From: Enterobacter cancerogenus
GTDB taxonomy: Bacteria; Pseudomonadota; Gammaproteobacteria; Enterobacterales; Enterobacteriaceae
Length of the DNA: 64,000 nt
NCBI GenBank assembly: GCA_000773965.1
Contig: JRUP01000026.1
Coordinates: forward strand, 221,146 to 285,145
Direction of reading: 5' to 3'
Below the pieces are notes generated by a model, which saw only the letters and a program-made list of their open reading frames with translations, ran no database searches and was not told the DNA's origin. The translations under genes were made by a program, and so were the position numbers. Positions 8,684 to 17,473 of the stretch are shown here, in pieces; within the stretch, counting starts at the first letter, position 1; the number at the start of each line of letters is the position of its first letter.

Positions 8684-9298
8684 ATGACTGCCAACACTTC
8701 CAGCCTGCTGTTACTGATGTCTTTCGCCGCCGGTACCTTTTCTGCAGGTTCATCAAATAATCCGCAGCATTTGATGCTGTCGCAGCCCTCAGGCGGCGTG
8801 CCTAACAATCTGCTGCCGCTGATCATCTGGCCCGGCATTGCGCCTGACTATGATGAGGAGCTGCAAAGCAACAGCGCCGAATGGTTTGAAAAAACCTTCA
8901 CCGCTAACGGCTGGCCGGCCGCGTGGCGCGCGCCGATCTTCCCTTACACCCATTACCATCCCAACACCCATGAAATTCTGGGCGTCGCGTCGGGCTGGGC
9001 GGAAGTGCTGTTTGGCGGCGATAGCGGCCGCATGGTGACGCTACGTGAGGGTGATGCGGTGCTGATCCCCGCCGGTGTCGGCCATAAACAGGTGTTCGCC
9101 TCAGACGATTTTTTCGCCGTTGGCGCCTATCCTGAAGGGATGTCCCCGGAAACCGTGCGTGATGAACCTTCCCGTTTACGCGCGGCGAAAGATCAGATCG
9201 CGCGCGTACCTTTACCGCATCGCGATCCTTTCACGGGGGGCGATGGAGCGATGACGGATATCTGGCTGCCAATTGCGCAGCAGTTAATGCACCAGTAA
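8684..9298 (+). CDS. YjlB-like cupin protein
   Basis: 204 residues from ATG 8684 (CGGAG seven bases upstream). From about residue 31 it matches the YjlB cupin family: GGVPNN start, YTHYHPNTHEILGV with metal-type His residues, LREGDAVLIPAGVGHK, then DFFAVGAYPEG. The single beta-barrel probably binds a metal; substrate unknown. The first 30 residues are hydrophobic then Ser-rich and not typical of the family, so translation could begin later (for example ATG 8774). No partner genes are nearby; the next operon starts 125 bp downstream. Confidence 0.8.
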   Translation: MTANTSSLLLLMSFAAGTFSAGSSNNPQHLMLSQPSGGVPNNLLPLIIWPGIAPDYDEELQSNSAEWFEKTFTANGWPAAWRAPIFPYTHYHPNTHEILGVASGWAEVLFGGDSGRMVTLREGDAVLIPAGVGHKQVFASDDFFAVGAYPEGMSPETVRDEPSRLRAAKDQIARVPLPHRDPFTGGDGAMTDIWLPIAQQLMHQ

Positions 9299-9423
9299 GG
9301 TGCAATCTGAGTGTTATTCGGCGCTGCTCCGCTATCGGGGCGCGTGTGCCGTTTGGGGCGTGAGCCTCTGGCACACTTTGTGCAGGAGAGGATCCAGGTC
9401 CTCTGACAAGCGCCGGGTAAATC

Positions 9424-10863
9424 ATGAAAGAAAGCTACCAGATAGCGTCACACTTCTATGATGAGATGTTATTGAGCAACGGTGAACACCGTGCGCACTA
9501 TCAGCATTACTGGGAGTGGTTACAACAGGCGGACAAAGAGGCCGTGGCGCGTAAGCGCGAAGAAGCGGAACTGTTGTTTCATCGTGTGGGCATCACCTTC
9601 AATGTCTATGGTGACGATGGCGGCGCAGAACGGCTCATCCCGTTCGACAGCGTACCGCGTATTATTCCGGCGGGTGAATGGGCGATGCTCGATCGCGGCA
9701 TCCGCCAGCGCGTGCAGGCGCTGAATGCCTTCCTGCATGATATCTACCATCAACAACACATCCTCAAGGCGGGGATCGTGCCTGCCGAGCAGGTGCTGGT
9801 AAACGATCAATATCAGCCCTGCATGCAAGGTGTCGATCTGCACCGCAACATCTATGCGCACATCACCGGTGTCGATATGGTGCGGAATAACGACGGCGAG
9901 TACTACGTACTGGAGGACAATCTGCGCACGCCTTCTGGTGTCTCCTACATGCTGGAGAACCGCAAGATGATGATGCGCCTCTACCCGGAACTGTTCGTCG
10001 AGCAGCATATTGCCCCGGTAGAACGCTATCCTTCACACCTGCTGCAAACCCTGCGCGAAAGCTCACCGGTCAACGATCCGGTGGTAGTGGTGCTGACGCC
10101 GGGCCGCTTCAACAGCGCCTACTTCGAACACAGTTTCCTTGCGCAGCAGATGGGCGTTGAGCTGGTGGAAAGTGCCGATCTGTTTGTCAAAGACGGTGCG
10201 GTGATGATGCGCACCACCGCCGGGCCGTGCAAAGTTGATGTGATCTATCGCCGTGTTGATGATGCGTTCCTCGATCCGCTGGCGTTCCGTCCCGATTCGA
10301 TGCTCGGCGTGCCGGGCCTGCTGTCGGTGTATCGATCCGGTAACGTGGTGTTGGCCAATGCCATTGGAACTGGCGTGGCCGATGACAAATCGATCTATCC
10401 CTACGTGCCCGACATGATCCGCTTCTATCTGGATGAAGATCCGATCCTCAACAACGTGCCGACCTGGCAGTGCCGCAAGCCGCAGGATCTGACTTACGTC
10501 CTCGCCAATCTCAGCAAAATGGTGGTGAAAGAGGTACACGGCGCTGGCGGTTACGGCATGTTGATTGGCCCGGTGGCCAGCCAGCAGGAGCTGAGTGATT
10601 TTCGCGATCGTTTGAAAGCACGCCCGGAAAACTATATCGCGCAGGACACGCTGTCGCTCTCCACCTGTCCGACGTTTATCGACAACGGCCTGGCGCCGCG
10701 TCATATCGATTTGCGTCCCTTTGCCTTATGTGGTGCGGATATTCGCTTAGTGCCGGGTGGCTTAACCCGCTTGGCGCTGACCGAAGGTTCGCTGGTGGTG
10801 AACTCATCGCAGGGCGGTGGCACCAAGGACACCTGGGTTCTGGAGGATGACGCATCATGCTAA
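9424..10863 (+). CDS. Circularly permuted ATP-grasp protein of the Anbu operon
   Basis: 479 residues. It belongs to the circularly permuted ATP-grasp family (COG2308/DUF404-407): NVYGDDGGAERLIPFDSVPR near the N-terminus, LEDNLRTPSGVSYMLENR, and a late VHGAGGYGMLIGP ATP-binding segment. ATP-grasp enzymes of this group are predicted to form amide or peptide bonds. It is first of four tightly packed genes; its end overlaps the alpha-E gene by 7 bp. This gene set accompanies the Anbu peptidase in many proteobacteria, which suggests they make and process one peptide product. The substrate is not known. Confidence 0.88.
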   Translation: MKESYQIASHFYDEMLLSNGEHRAHYQHYWEWLQQADKEAVARKREEAELLFHRVGITFNVYGDDGGAERLIPFDSVPRIIPAGEWAMLDRGIRQRVQALNAFLHDIYHQQHILKAGIVPAEQVLVNDQYQPCMQGVDLHRNIYAHITGVDMVRNNDGEYYVLEDNLRTPSGVSYMLENRKMMMRLYPELFVEQHIAPVERYPSHLLQTLRESSPVNDPVVVVLTPGRFNSAYFEHSFLAQQMGVELVESADLFVKDGAVMMRTTAGPCKVDVIYRRVDDAFLDPLAFRPDSMLGVPGLLSVYRSGNVVLANAIGTGVADDKSIYPYVPDMIRFYLDEDPILNNVPTWQCRKPQDLTYVLANLSKMVVKEVHGAGGYGMLIGPVASQQELSDFRDRLKARPENYIAQDTLSLSTCPTFIDNGLAPRHIDLRPFALCGADIRLVPGGLTRLALTEGSLVVNSSQGGGTKDTWVLEDDASC

Positions 10864-11786
10864 GCCGCACGGCCAGTGGCCTCTATTGGATGGCGCGCTA
10901 TCTGGAGCGCGCAGAACAACTTGCCCGGGTGCTGGATGTCACCAACCGGCTTTCGCTGATGCCGGTGCGTAACAGCCAAACCGATGAGCTGTTGTTGCCG
11001 CTTAATCTCACCGGCACGCGCCAGCTGTTTGAAACCCTCAACGGGCGTTTCACCATGCCGCAGCTGTTTAACTTTTTCGCTCTTGACGATCGTAACCCCA
11101 GCAGCATTTTTAGCTGCTGGCAGGAGGCGTGGAACAATGCGCACGCGGTGCGCGGCAGTCTGTCGTCTGAAGTGTGGGAGAGCATCAACTCGACGTGGAT
11201 TGAGATGCGTAACATGCGGCGACGCGGCATCACCAGCGCCAACGCTGACAGCTTTTTTGACTGGGTTAAAGAGCGTTCGCACCTGTTTCGTGGCGCGATG
11301 TTCGGCACCTTGCTGCGCGGCGATGCGATGTGCTTTATCCGTATCGGCACGCTGATGGAGCGCAGCGACGGTACCGCGCGTTTGTTGAGCGTCAATCAAC
11401 AACTGCTGGAGCAAAACCCCGATTCGGTGCGTGAATATTATTGCCTCGATACCTTGCTGCGTGCGGTGTCGGCGCGTGAAGCCTATAACGCGATCTTTAA
11501 GCAGCAGCTGATGCCGAATCTGGTGAATGAGATGCTGATCCTGCGTAACGAAAGTCCGCGATCGCTGCACTCCTGCATCGAGGAGATCGCCAACCAGTTA
11601 GAACAGATCGGCAGCAGCGGTGAGGATCGTCCACGCTATCTGGTGACGGTGCTGTTGGCCGAAATGCGCTTCAGCACCTGGGAAAGTCTGACGCGTGACG
11701 GGTTGTACAGCTGGCTTAATCACTTTCTCTCGCAGACCAATGCGCTGGCAGAAAGCATCAATCAGACCTATCTGGAGGCGAAATGA
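10857..11786 (+). CDS. Alpha-E domain protein of the Anbu operon
   Basis: 309 residues, all-helical alpha-E family (COG2307/DUF403). It begins with the conserved MLSRTASGLYWMARYLERAE-type segment and contains the repeated Arg/Glu-rich helices typical of the family. Function is unknown; it always travels with permuted ATP-grasp and transglutaminase genes, so a role as partner or scaffold for the ATP-grasp enzyme is likely. It overlaps the upstream gene by 7 bp and the downstream gene by 4 bp (ATGA), consistent with translational coupling. Confidence 0.88.
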   Translation: MLSRTASGLYWMARYLERAEQLARVLDVTNRLSLMPVRNSQTDELLLPLNLTGTRQLFETLNGRFTMPQLFNFFALDDRNPSSIFSCWQEAWNNAHAVRGSLSSEVWESINSTWIEMRNMRRRGITSANADSFFDWVKERSHLFRGAMFGTLLRGDAMCFIRIGTLMERSDGTARLLSVNQQLLEQNPDSVREYYCLDTLLRAVSAREAYNAIFKQQLMPNLVNEMLILRNESPRSLHSCIEEIANQLEQIGSSGEDRPRYLVTVLLAEMRFSTWESLTRDGLYSWLNHFLSQTNALAESINQTYLEAK

Positions 11787-12583
11787 GACTGAATATCGAG
11801 CACAAAACCTGGTATGCCTATGAGCATCAGGTCAAACTCAGCACCCAGTATCTGCGCCTGACGCCGCAGAACTCGGTGCACCAGCAGATTCTGTCATGGG
11901 ATCTCGATTTACCGTGCGAAGCCACGCGCACCCTGGATGCTTACGGCAACGTGTTGCATGTGCTGACGCTGGATACGCCACATCAGCAACTGGAGATTGC
12001 CGCGCGCGGGGTGGTGGAAATTCTGGATGAAGGGGAGTATTCCCCCGACCCTGAATCGATCCTCTCGCCATTGGTGTTTCTGCGAGCCACGCCATTAACC
12101 TTGCCCGATGCGGCGATACGCGATTTCGCACAGCGCTACTGGCACGCGGAAAAACCGCTCGCCAGCCTGGAAAAACTGATGGATGAGCTGCTGTTAAAAA
12201 TGCCGTACCAGCCTGGCAGCACCCAGGTGAGTGATACCGCAGCGAAAGTATTTGCGGCGGGCAGCGGCGTTTGCCAGGATCACAGCCATGTGTTTCTGGC
12301 TTGTTGTCGCAGTCTCGGGATCCCGGCGCGCTATGTCAGCGGCTATCTTTATACGGACAATGTAGAACACGTTGCTACTCACGCCTGGGTTGAAGCCTGG
12401 CTGGATGGCAGTTGGCACAGCTTTGATATCACCAACAATACGCGCAGTACGCGCCAGCATTTACGTCTGGCGGTGGGTGTGGATTATCTCGATGCTTGTC
12501 CGGTGCGCGGTATGCGGCTAGGTGGCGGCGGTGAGGATATGCTGGCGATGGCCGCGGTGCAGCAGGTGCATGCGCAGCAGTGA
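11783..12583 (+). CDS. Transglutaminase-like protein of the Anbu operon
   Basis: 266 residues. N-terminal beta domain (about residues 1-150) followed by a papain-like transglutaminase core with a full triad: Cys164 in GVCQDHSH, His200 in ATHAWVEAW, Asp215 in SFDITNN. Such proteins may act as peptidases or amide-exchange enzymes (COG1305). Coupled by a 4-bp overlap to the alpha-E gene and followed 21 bp later by the Anbu gene. Together the set could join, trim and degrade a small peptide tag or metabolite; that is inference. Confidence 0.88.
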   Translation: MRLNIEHKTWYAYEHQVKLSTQYLRLTPQNSVHQQILSWDLDLPCEATRTLDAYGNVLHVLTLDTPHQQLEIAARGVVEILDEGEYSPDPESILSPLVFLRATPLTLPDAAIRDFAQRYWHAEKPLASLEKLMDELLLKMPYQPGSTQVSDTAAKVFAAGSGVCQDHSHVFLACCRSLGIPARYVSGYLYTDNVEHVATHAWVEAWLDGSWHSFDITNNTRSTRQHLRLAVGVDYLDACPVRGMRLGGGGEDMLAMAAVQQVHAQQ

Positions 12584-12604
12584 TATTTTTTTGCAGGCGT
12601 GACT

Positions 12605-13309
12605 ATGACTTATTGTGTGGCAATGCGTTTATCGTCAGGGATGATTTTTGTATCGGATTCACGCACCAACGCGGGCGTCGATCATATTTCCTCGTTCCGT
12701 AAATTACATGTGTTTCAGGTGGATGATGAACGCACGCTGGTGCTGCAAAGCGCCGGTAATCTGGCGACCACGCAAAGCGTGATGAGTTTGCTACGGCGTA
12801 ATAACCACGACAGCGATCAGCCCAATCTGCTGAATGGGCGCTCGCTGTATGACATTGCGCTGCTGGTGGGGGAAACCCTGCGTGAAGTGATCAAACGTGA
12901 TGGCGAAGAGTTTGGTGGCACGCTGCTATTAGGGGGACAGATTCGTGGTGAAGAGCCGCGCCTGTTCCAGATCTATCCGCAGGGCAACTTCATTGAAGCC
13001 AGTGTGGATACGCCTTATTTCCAGATTGGTGAAAGCAAGTACGGCAAGCCGATTATTGATCGCGTATTGCGTTATGAAACCCCGCTCAGCCAGGCGATGC
13101 AGTGTGCGCTGATTTCCATGGACTCGACGCTGGCGAGTAATATTTCGGTAGGGCTGCCGCTGGATGTGATGGTGTATCGCACCGATAGCTTCAGCGACAA
13201 CGAGCAGCATCATATTACCGATCAACACCCATACTTTTCGCAAATCCGTCAGCTGTGGAGTAAAGGATTGTTGAGCGTGTTCTCACAATTGCCGCCGTTA
13301 AAACTTTAA
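12605..13309 (+). CDS. Anbu, proteasome-like beta-subunit homologue
   Basis: 234 residues from ATG 12605; an in-frame GTG at 12599 is rejected because the ATG start places Thr at position 2, which becomes the N-terminal nucleophile after Met removal (MTYCVAMRLSSG). The SDSRTNAGVDHIS segment and Lys in FRKLHVF fit the Ntn-hydrolase active site. Anbu is a self-assembling relative of HslV and 20S beta subunits forming open spiral rings. No HslU-like ATPase is encoded nearby, as usual for Anbu. Last gene of the operon; natural substrate not established. Confidence 0.88.
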   Translation: MTYCVAMRLSSGMIFVSDSRTNAGVDHISSFRKLHVFQVDDERTLVLQSAGNLATTQSVMSLLRRNNHDSDQPNLLNGRSLYDIALLVGETLREVIKRDGEEFGGTLLLGGQIRGEEPRLFQIYPQGNFIEASVDTPYFQIGESKYGKPIIDRVLRYETPLSQAMQCALISMDSTLASNISVGLPLDVMVYRTDSFSDNEQHHITDQHPYFSQIRQLWSKGLLSVFSQLPPLKL

Positions 13310-13545
13310 CCGCTCACGCACGATGAATCGGGCGGTGCCACACTATCGATAAGTGGTTGTCTTTTCAGGGGCGGCTTCTGCCGCTCGCTGGCTCGACAAT
13401 CCTCTGTACGGTTCGCTAGCGGCGCCATTACTGGCTAACGCCCTGCGTTTCCCCCGTTATTTCCGTTTCGCTTTCTCACTGGTCATAAATCTGAAAACAA
13501 GCCTGTTTAACTTCGGTGCCATAAACCTCTGCGCACAAAAGGTGA

Positions 13546-15267
13546 ATGATGTTTTCTGTTGATCAGCTTCTCGATACTTACTGGCCAGGCCATCACCCCG
13601 CGAACTGGCAAAAAAGCCTGTTGAAATGGGCCGTTCGCGAACATGAATTCCAATCTTTTGCTGACCGTTATCGCCACCTGAAAGGGGTGGATATGGTCGA
13701 GCAAGTGCTGGAGCACCTGGATGTGCGCTGTGAATTAAGTGAACGCGATTTGGAGCAGATCCCGACCAGCGGTCCGGTGGTAATTGTCGCCAACCATCCG
13801 CTCGGTGCGCTGGACGGGCTGGCGCTGCTGGCGGCCGTGTCTCAGGTGCGTCGTGATGTGAAAATCGTGGCAAACCGCATGCTGATGATGCTGGAGCCGA
13901 TCAACAATCTGATGTTGCCTGTGGATAACATGGGCAACCGCACCAGTCGCGAACAGCTGACGCGCATGCAGCAGCATCTCGACAATCAGGGCGCACTGAT
14001 TATCTTCCCGGCGGGTGAAGTGTCGCGCCTTTCGAGCCGTGGTGTGCGGGATAACCGCTGGCATCACAGCTTCCTGCGCCTGGCCGCCCGTGCTCGTGCG
14101 CCGATTGTTCCGGCACACGTCGTCGGACGTAATAGCCTTGCGTTCTATGCCGCCGCCAAAATCGCCTCACCGCTGGCGCTGCTGATGCTGGTGCGCGAGA
14201 TGTTCCGCCAGCGTGGATCGCGCATCAAGCTGCACATTGGCGAGCAGATCCCGTTTGCCAACTGGCACGATGGCCACACGCCGGGCAAAGAGCTGGCGAA
14301 ACGGCTGCGCAAGCACTTATATCGCATTGGTCAGGGCCGTCGTGGTCTGTTCCAGACTGAAGCGGCGATTGCGCGCCCGGAAGATCGTGCCGAACTGAAA
14401 AAAGCGCTGATGGAGAGTGAGCGTCTCGGCTCGCTGCCGGATGGCAAACAGATTTACCTGTGGCGTCGTAACGGCGCGACCTGGGTGCCGCTGCTGCGTG
14501 AACTCGGACGCCTGCGTGAAATCGCCTTCCGCGCCGTGGGCGAGGGCAGCGGTCGCCGTCGTGACCTCGATAAATACGATGACGATTACTATCACCTGAT
14601 TCTGTGGGATGACGATGCGCTGGAGATTGTGGGCGCTTATCGCTTTATTCCGGGAGCCGAGCAGCTGGAGCGTCGTGGTCTGGAAGGCATCTACAGCGAC
14701 AGCCTGTTCCACTACGACGAGCGCATGTTGCCGATCATCAATCAGGGCCTGGAGCTGGGTCGCAGCTTTATCCAGCCCGCCTACTGGGGCAAACGCGGCC
14801 TGGATTATCTGTGGATGGGCATCGGTGCCTATATCGCCAAATACCCGGAGACCCGTTACCTGTTCGGTCCGGTGTCGATCTCCGGCGGTATGCCGCTGGC
14901 GGCGCGCGATCTGCTGGTGGCGTTCTACCGCATGTACTTCCCGACTGAATTACCGCTGGCAAAATCGCGCCGTCCTTATCCGGCCTCGCTGCCGGAGGTG
15001 CTGGCGCAGTTTACCGGTGATAACTATGCGGAAGACTTGCGTCGTCTGAAGCATCTGCTGGCGAACCTCGGCACCGCGATTCCCACGCTCTACAAGCAGT
15101 ACTCGGAAGTGTGTGAGCCGGGCGGGGTGCAGTTTATCGATTTCGGCAGCGATCCCGATTTCAACAACTGTATCGACGGACTGGTGCTGGTGGATCTGTC
15201 ACGCGTGAAGCCATCACGCTATGAGCGCTACATCGGCATGCATCTTCAGGCTGAAAGCGTCGAATAA
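13546..15267 (+). CDS. olsF: Bifunctional ornithine-lipid synthase, OlsF-like
   Basis: 573 residues with two acyltransferase domains. The N-terminal half is PlsC/OlsA-like (NHPLGALD around residue 84, FPAGEVSRLS downstream). The C-terminal half is OlsB-like GNAT (GAYRFIPGAEQLE, ELGRSFIQPAYW, YLFGPVSISGGMP). This order matches OlsF of Serratia, where the C-terminal half N-acylates ornithine and the N-terminal half adds the second acyl chain, making phosphate-free membrane lipids. An AAAGGTGA site precedes two ATGs at 13546 and 13549. It stands alone, followed by a terminator. A hemolysin-type acyltransferase label is a more cautious alternative. Confidence 0.8.
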   Translation: MMFSVDQLLDTYWPGHHPANWQKSLLKWAVREHEFQSFADRYRHLKGVDMVEQVLEHLDVRCELSERDLEQIPTSGPVVIVANHPLGALDGLALLAAVSQVRRDVKIVANRMLMMLEPINNLMLPVDNMGNRTSREQLTRMQQHLDNQGALIIFPAGEVSRLSSRGVRDNRWHHSFLRLAARARAPIVPAHVVGRNSLAFYAAAKIASPLALLMLVREMFRQRGSRIKLHIGEQIPFANWHDGHTPGKELAKRLRKHLYRIGQGRRGLFQTEAAIARPEDRAELKKALMESERLGSLPDGKQIYLWRRNGATWVPLLRELGRLREIAFRAVGEGSGRRRDLDKYDDDYYHLILWDDDALEIVGAYRFIPGAEQLERRGLEGIYSDSLFHYDERMLPIINQGLELGRSFIQPAYWGKRGLDYLWMGIGAYIAKYPETRYLFGPVSISGGMPLAARDLLVAFYRMYFPTELPLAKSRRPYPASLPEVLAQFTGDNYAEDLRRLKHLLANLGTAIPTLYKQYSEVCEPGGVQFIDFGSDPDFNNCIDGLVLVDLSRVKPSRYERYIGMHLQAESVE

Positions 15268-15273
15268 GTAGCA

Positions 15274-15302
15274 GGGAGGCTTCAGGGCCTCCCGTTTTGT
15301 TT
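15274..15302 (+). terminator. Rho-independent terminator of olsF
   Basis: A 7-bp GC stem (GGGAGGC, loop TTCAGG, GCCTCCC) followed by GTTTTGTTT, starting 7 bp after the stop codon. Confidence 0.85.
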
Positions 15303-15389
15303 GAGCACGGAAACGTCAAATCGATGTCACGGGATCGTCATCTGATTGTCGTAGGGTCTTAGCCGGACTGTCAGATAAAGGCCAGAAAC

Positions 15390-16457
15390 ATGGCAACGAT
15401 CACACTTCGCGGGTTAAGCAAAGCCTTTGCTGCCCAGCCGGTACTTCAGGATATCTCGCTGCAGATTGCGCAGGGAGAGTTCATCGCCGTTCTGGGTCCT
15501 TCGGGCTGCGGCAAAACCACCTTATTACGTCTGCTGGCGGGCTTTGAAACCGCTGATGCCGGTGAAATCCACGTCGGTGAGCGCTGCTTTGCTGCGCCGG
15601 GCGTGCACCTGCCGCCGGAAGATCGCCAGCTCGGCGTGGTGTTCCAGAGTTATGCGCTGTGGCCACATATGACGGTGGCGGAAAACGTCGCCTACAGCCT
15701 GAAAGTCAACGGCGTACCGCGCCATGAGCGTGACAGCCGTACTCAACAAGCGCTGGAACTGGTGGGATTAGAAAACTTTGCCTCGCGCCGTCCCGCCGAT
15801 CTTTCCGGCGGACAACGTCAGCGTGTGGCGTTAGCCCGCTGTCTGGTCGCTAAACCGACGCTGGTGCTGCTCGACGAACCGCTGGCCAACCTCGATGTGC
15901 ATCTGCGCGCCACCATGGAAGAGGAGTTTCGCCGCTTCCATCGCCACAGCCACGCCACCTTGCTCTACATCACCCACGATCAGCACGAAGCGATGGCGCT
16001 GGCCGACCGCATTGTCGTGATGGACAGCGGCCGCGTGATGCAGTTCGCCACGCCGCAAACCCTGTGGCGTGAACCGGCGAATGCAATGGTGGCGGGATTT
16101 ATCGATGACGGCAAAGTGCTGCCGGTCAGCGATATCGAACCTACCGGCGAGGGCAAAGCACTTGCCACGCTGTGTGGTCTGCGCGTCACCTTGCGCTGTG
16201 CGGCCGAACAACGCCCGGTGCCCCACGGCAAAGCCAGTTTTCACGCTATAGATTTCCGCCTTGCTGAGCCGGATGAACCGCAGTTTGCGGCACGCGTGCA
16301 GCGGGTGATCTATCGCGGCAGCCATTACCAAATTGATGTTGCACCCATCGAGGCACCAGACCACAGCATCACGCTGCATCTGGCCGATGCCGCTTTATCC
16401 GTTGTTGACGCGACCCTTGGTGTGGCGCTGCGCGACGGTTGGATTCTTCCTTCATAA
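15390..16457 (+). CDS. ABC importer ATPase (ferric iron / 2-aminoethylphosphonate type)
   Basis: 355 residues. Walker A GPSGCGKTT (about residue 36), Q-loop VVFQSYALWPH, signature LSGGQRQRVALAR, Walker B LVLLDEPLANLD, H-loop ITHDQHE. The C-terminal 120 residues form a TOBE-like domain. This is the FbpC/PotA/PhnT class that powers periplasmic-binding-protein importers. It is first of a four-gene operon with a binding protein, a fused permease and a hydrolase. Substrate cannot be settled; Fe(III) and 2-aminoethylphosphonate systems share this architecture. Confidence 0.85.
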   Translation: MATITLRGLSKAFAAQPVLQDISLQIAQGEFIAVLGPSGCGKTTLLRLLAGFETADAGEIHVGERCFAAPGVHLPPEDRQLGVVFQSYALWPHMTVAENVAYSLKVNGVPRHERDSRTQQALELVGLENFASRRPADLSGGQRQRVALARCLVAKPTLVLLDEPLANLDVHLRATMEEEFRRFHRHSHATLLYITHDQHEAMALADRIVVMDSGRVMQFATPQTLWREPANAMVAGFIDDGKVLPVSDIEPTGEGKALATLCGLRVTLRCAAEQRPVPHGKASFHAIDFRLAEPDEPQFAARVQRVIYRGSHYQIDVAPIEAPDHSITLHLADAALSVVDATLGVALRDGWILPS

Positions 16458-16481
16458 CGTTCAAACCTTAGGGAAATTGCT

Positions 16482-17471
16482 ATGCGCACGTCTTTTAACG
16501 CTTTGATGTTAGCCAGTGGATTAGTGTTTGCCGCCACCAGCCACGCTGAAGAGGCGCCGTCGGGTAAGCTGGTGATCTACACCTCGCAGGCGCCGGAAAT
16601 CGCGCAGCAAACCGTGGACGCGTTCAAAGCCGCGTACCCGAAAGTCGAAGTGGAGTGGACGCGTAACGGCACCACGCAGCTGATGAACGTATTGCAGACC
16701 GAGATGATGAGCGGCGGCGCCAAGCCGGATGTGCTGCTGATTGCTGATGCCATCAACCTTGGCGCGTTGAAGAATCAGAACCAGCTCTACAGCTACAAAG
16801 ATGCGCCACTGAGCCACATCAATCCGTCGTTCTACGACAAAGATAAAACCTTCTTTGGCACCAAAATCATCGCTACGGTGATTGCTTATAACACCCAGCA
16901 CGCACAGCCGATTGACAGCTGGAACGCGCTGGCGGTAGAGGCCAATAAAGGTCAGATCGCCATGCCAAGCCCGCTCTACTCTGGTGCGGCGCTGTACAAG
17001 CTGCACACCGATATCAACACGCCAACCATCGGCTGGAACTTCTACAAGAAGCTGGCAGCGATTGGCGTGGCACCGCAGGGCGGCAACGGCCCGGCGCTGA
17101 AAGCGGTGGCCAGCGGACTGGATAAGTACGGCATCATCACGGACGCGGACGTTATTCTGGCGAAGAAAAAAGGCTCGCCAGTCGATCTGGTGTACCCGAA
17201 AGAGGGCGTCTCTTACGTGACGGAGCCGGTAGCGATCATGAAGTCGGTGCACAACCTGCCAGCCGCTAAAGCCTTCGTAAACTTTATGTTGTCTGAGCAA
17301 GGCCAGAAGCTGGTGGTCGAGCAGGGTAACCGTCCGGTGGACGATCGTGTTTCTGCACCGGCCGGCTTTACGCCCATCAATAAAATCAAACTGCTGACCC
17401 CTGACGTGGCGAAAGCCATCAAGGAAGATGCCACGGTGCGCGATCAGTTCACCGCAATGTTTGGCGGCTAA
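16482..17471 (+). CDS. ABC importer periplasmic binding protein
   Basis: 329 residues with a signal peptide cleaved after ATSHA (residue 22). The mature protein opens LVIYTSQAPEIAQQ and contains VEWTRNGTTQL, PDVLLIADAINL and PSPLYSGAALY, the pattern of type 2 binding proteins such as FbpA/AfuA and PhnS2. It should bind the ligand and deliver it to the permease two bases downstream. The late paired-Tyr iron motif of FbpA is not evident, which slightly favours an organophosphonate or other anionic ligand. Confidence 0.85.
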   Translation: MRTSFNALMLASGLVFAATSHAEEAPSGKLVIYTSQAPEIAQQTVDAFKAAYPKVEVEWTRNGTTQLMNVLQTEMMSGGAKPDVLLIADAINLGALKNQNQLYSYKDAPLSHINPSFYDKDKTFFGTKIIATVIAYNTQHAQPIDSWNALAVEANKGQIAMPSPLYSGAALYKLHTDINTPTIGWNFYKKLAAIGVAPQGGNGPALKAVASGLDKYGIITDADVILAKKKGSPVDLVYPKEGVSYVTEPVAIMKSVHNLPAAKAFVNFMLSEQGQKLVVEQGNRPVDDRVSAPAGFTPINKIKLLTPDVAKAIKEDATVRDQFTAMFGG

Positions 17472-17473
17472 GC

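Noticed and set aside
13353-13562. 69-codon frame upstream of olsF
   Set aside because: Weak start and no family; it runs into the olsF start. The region is better read as promoter DNA.
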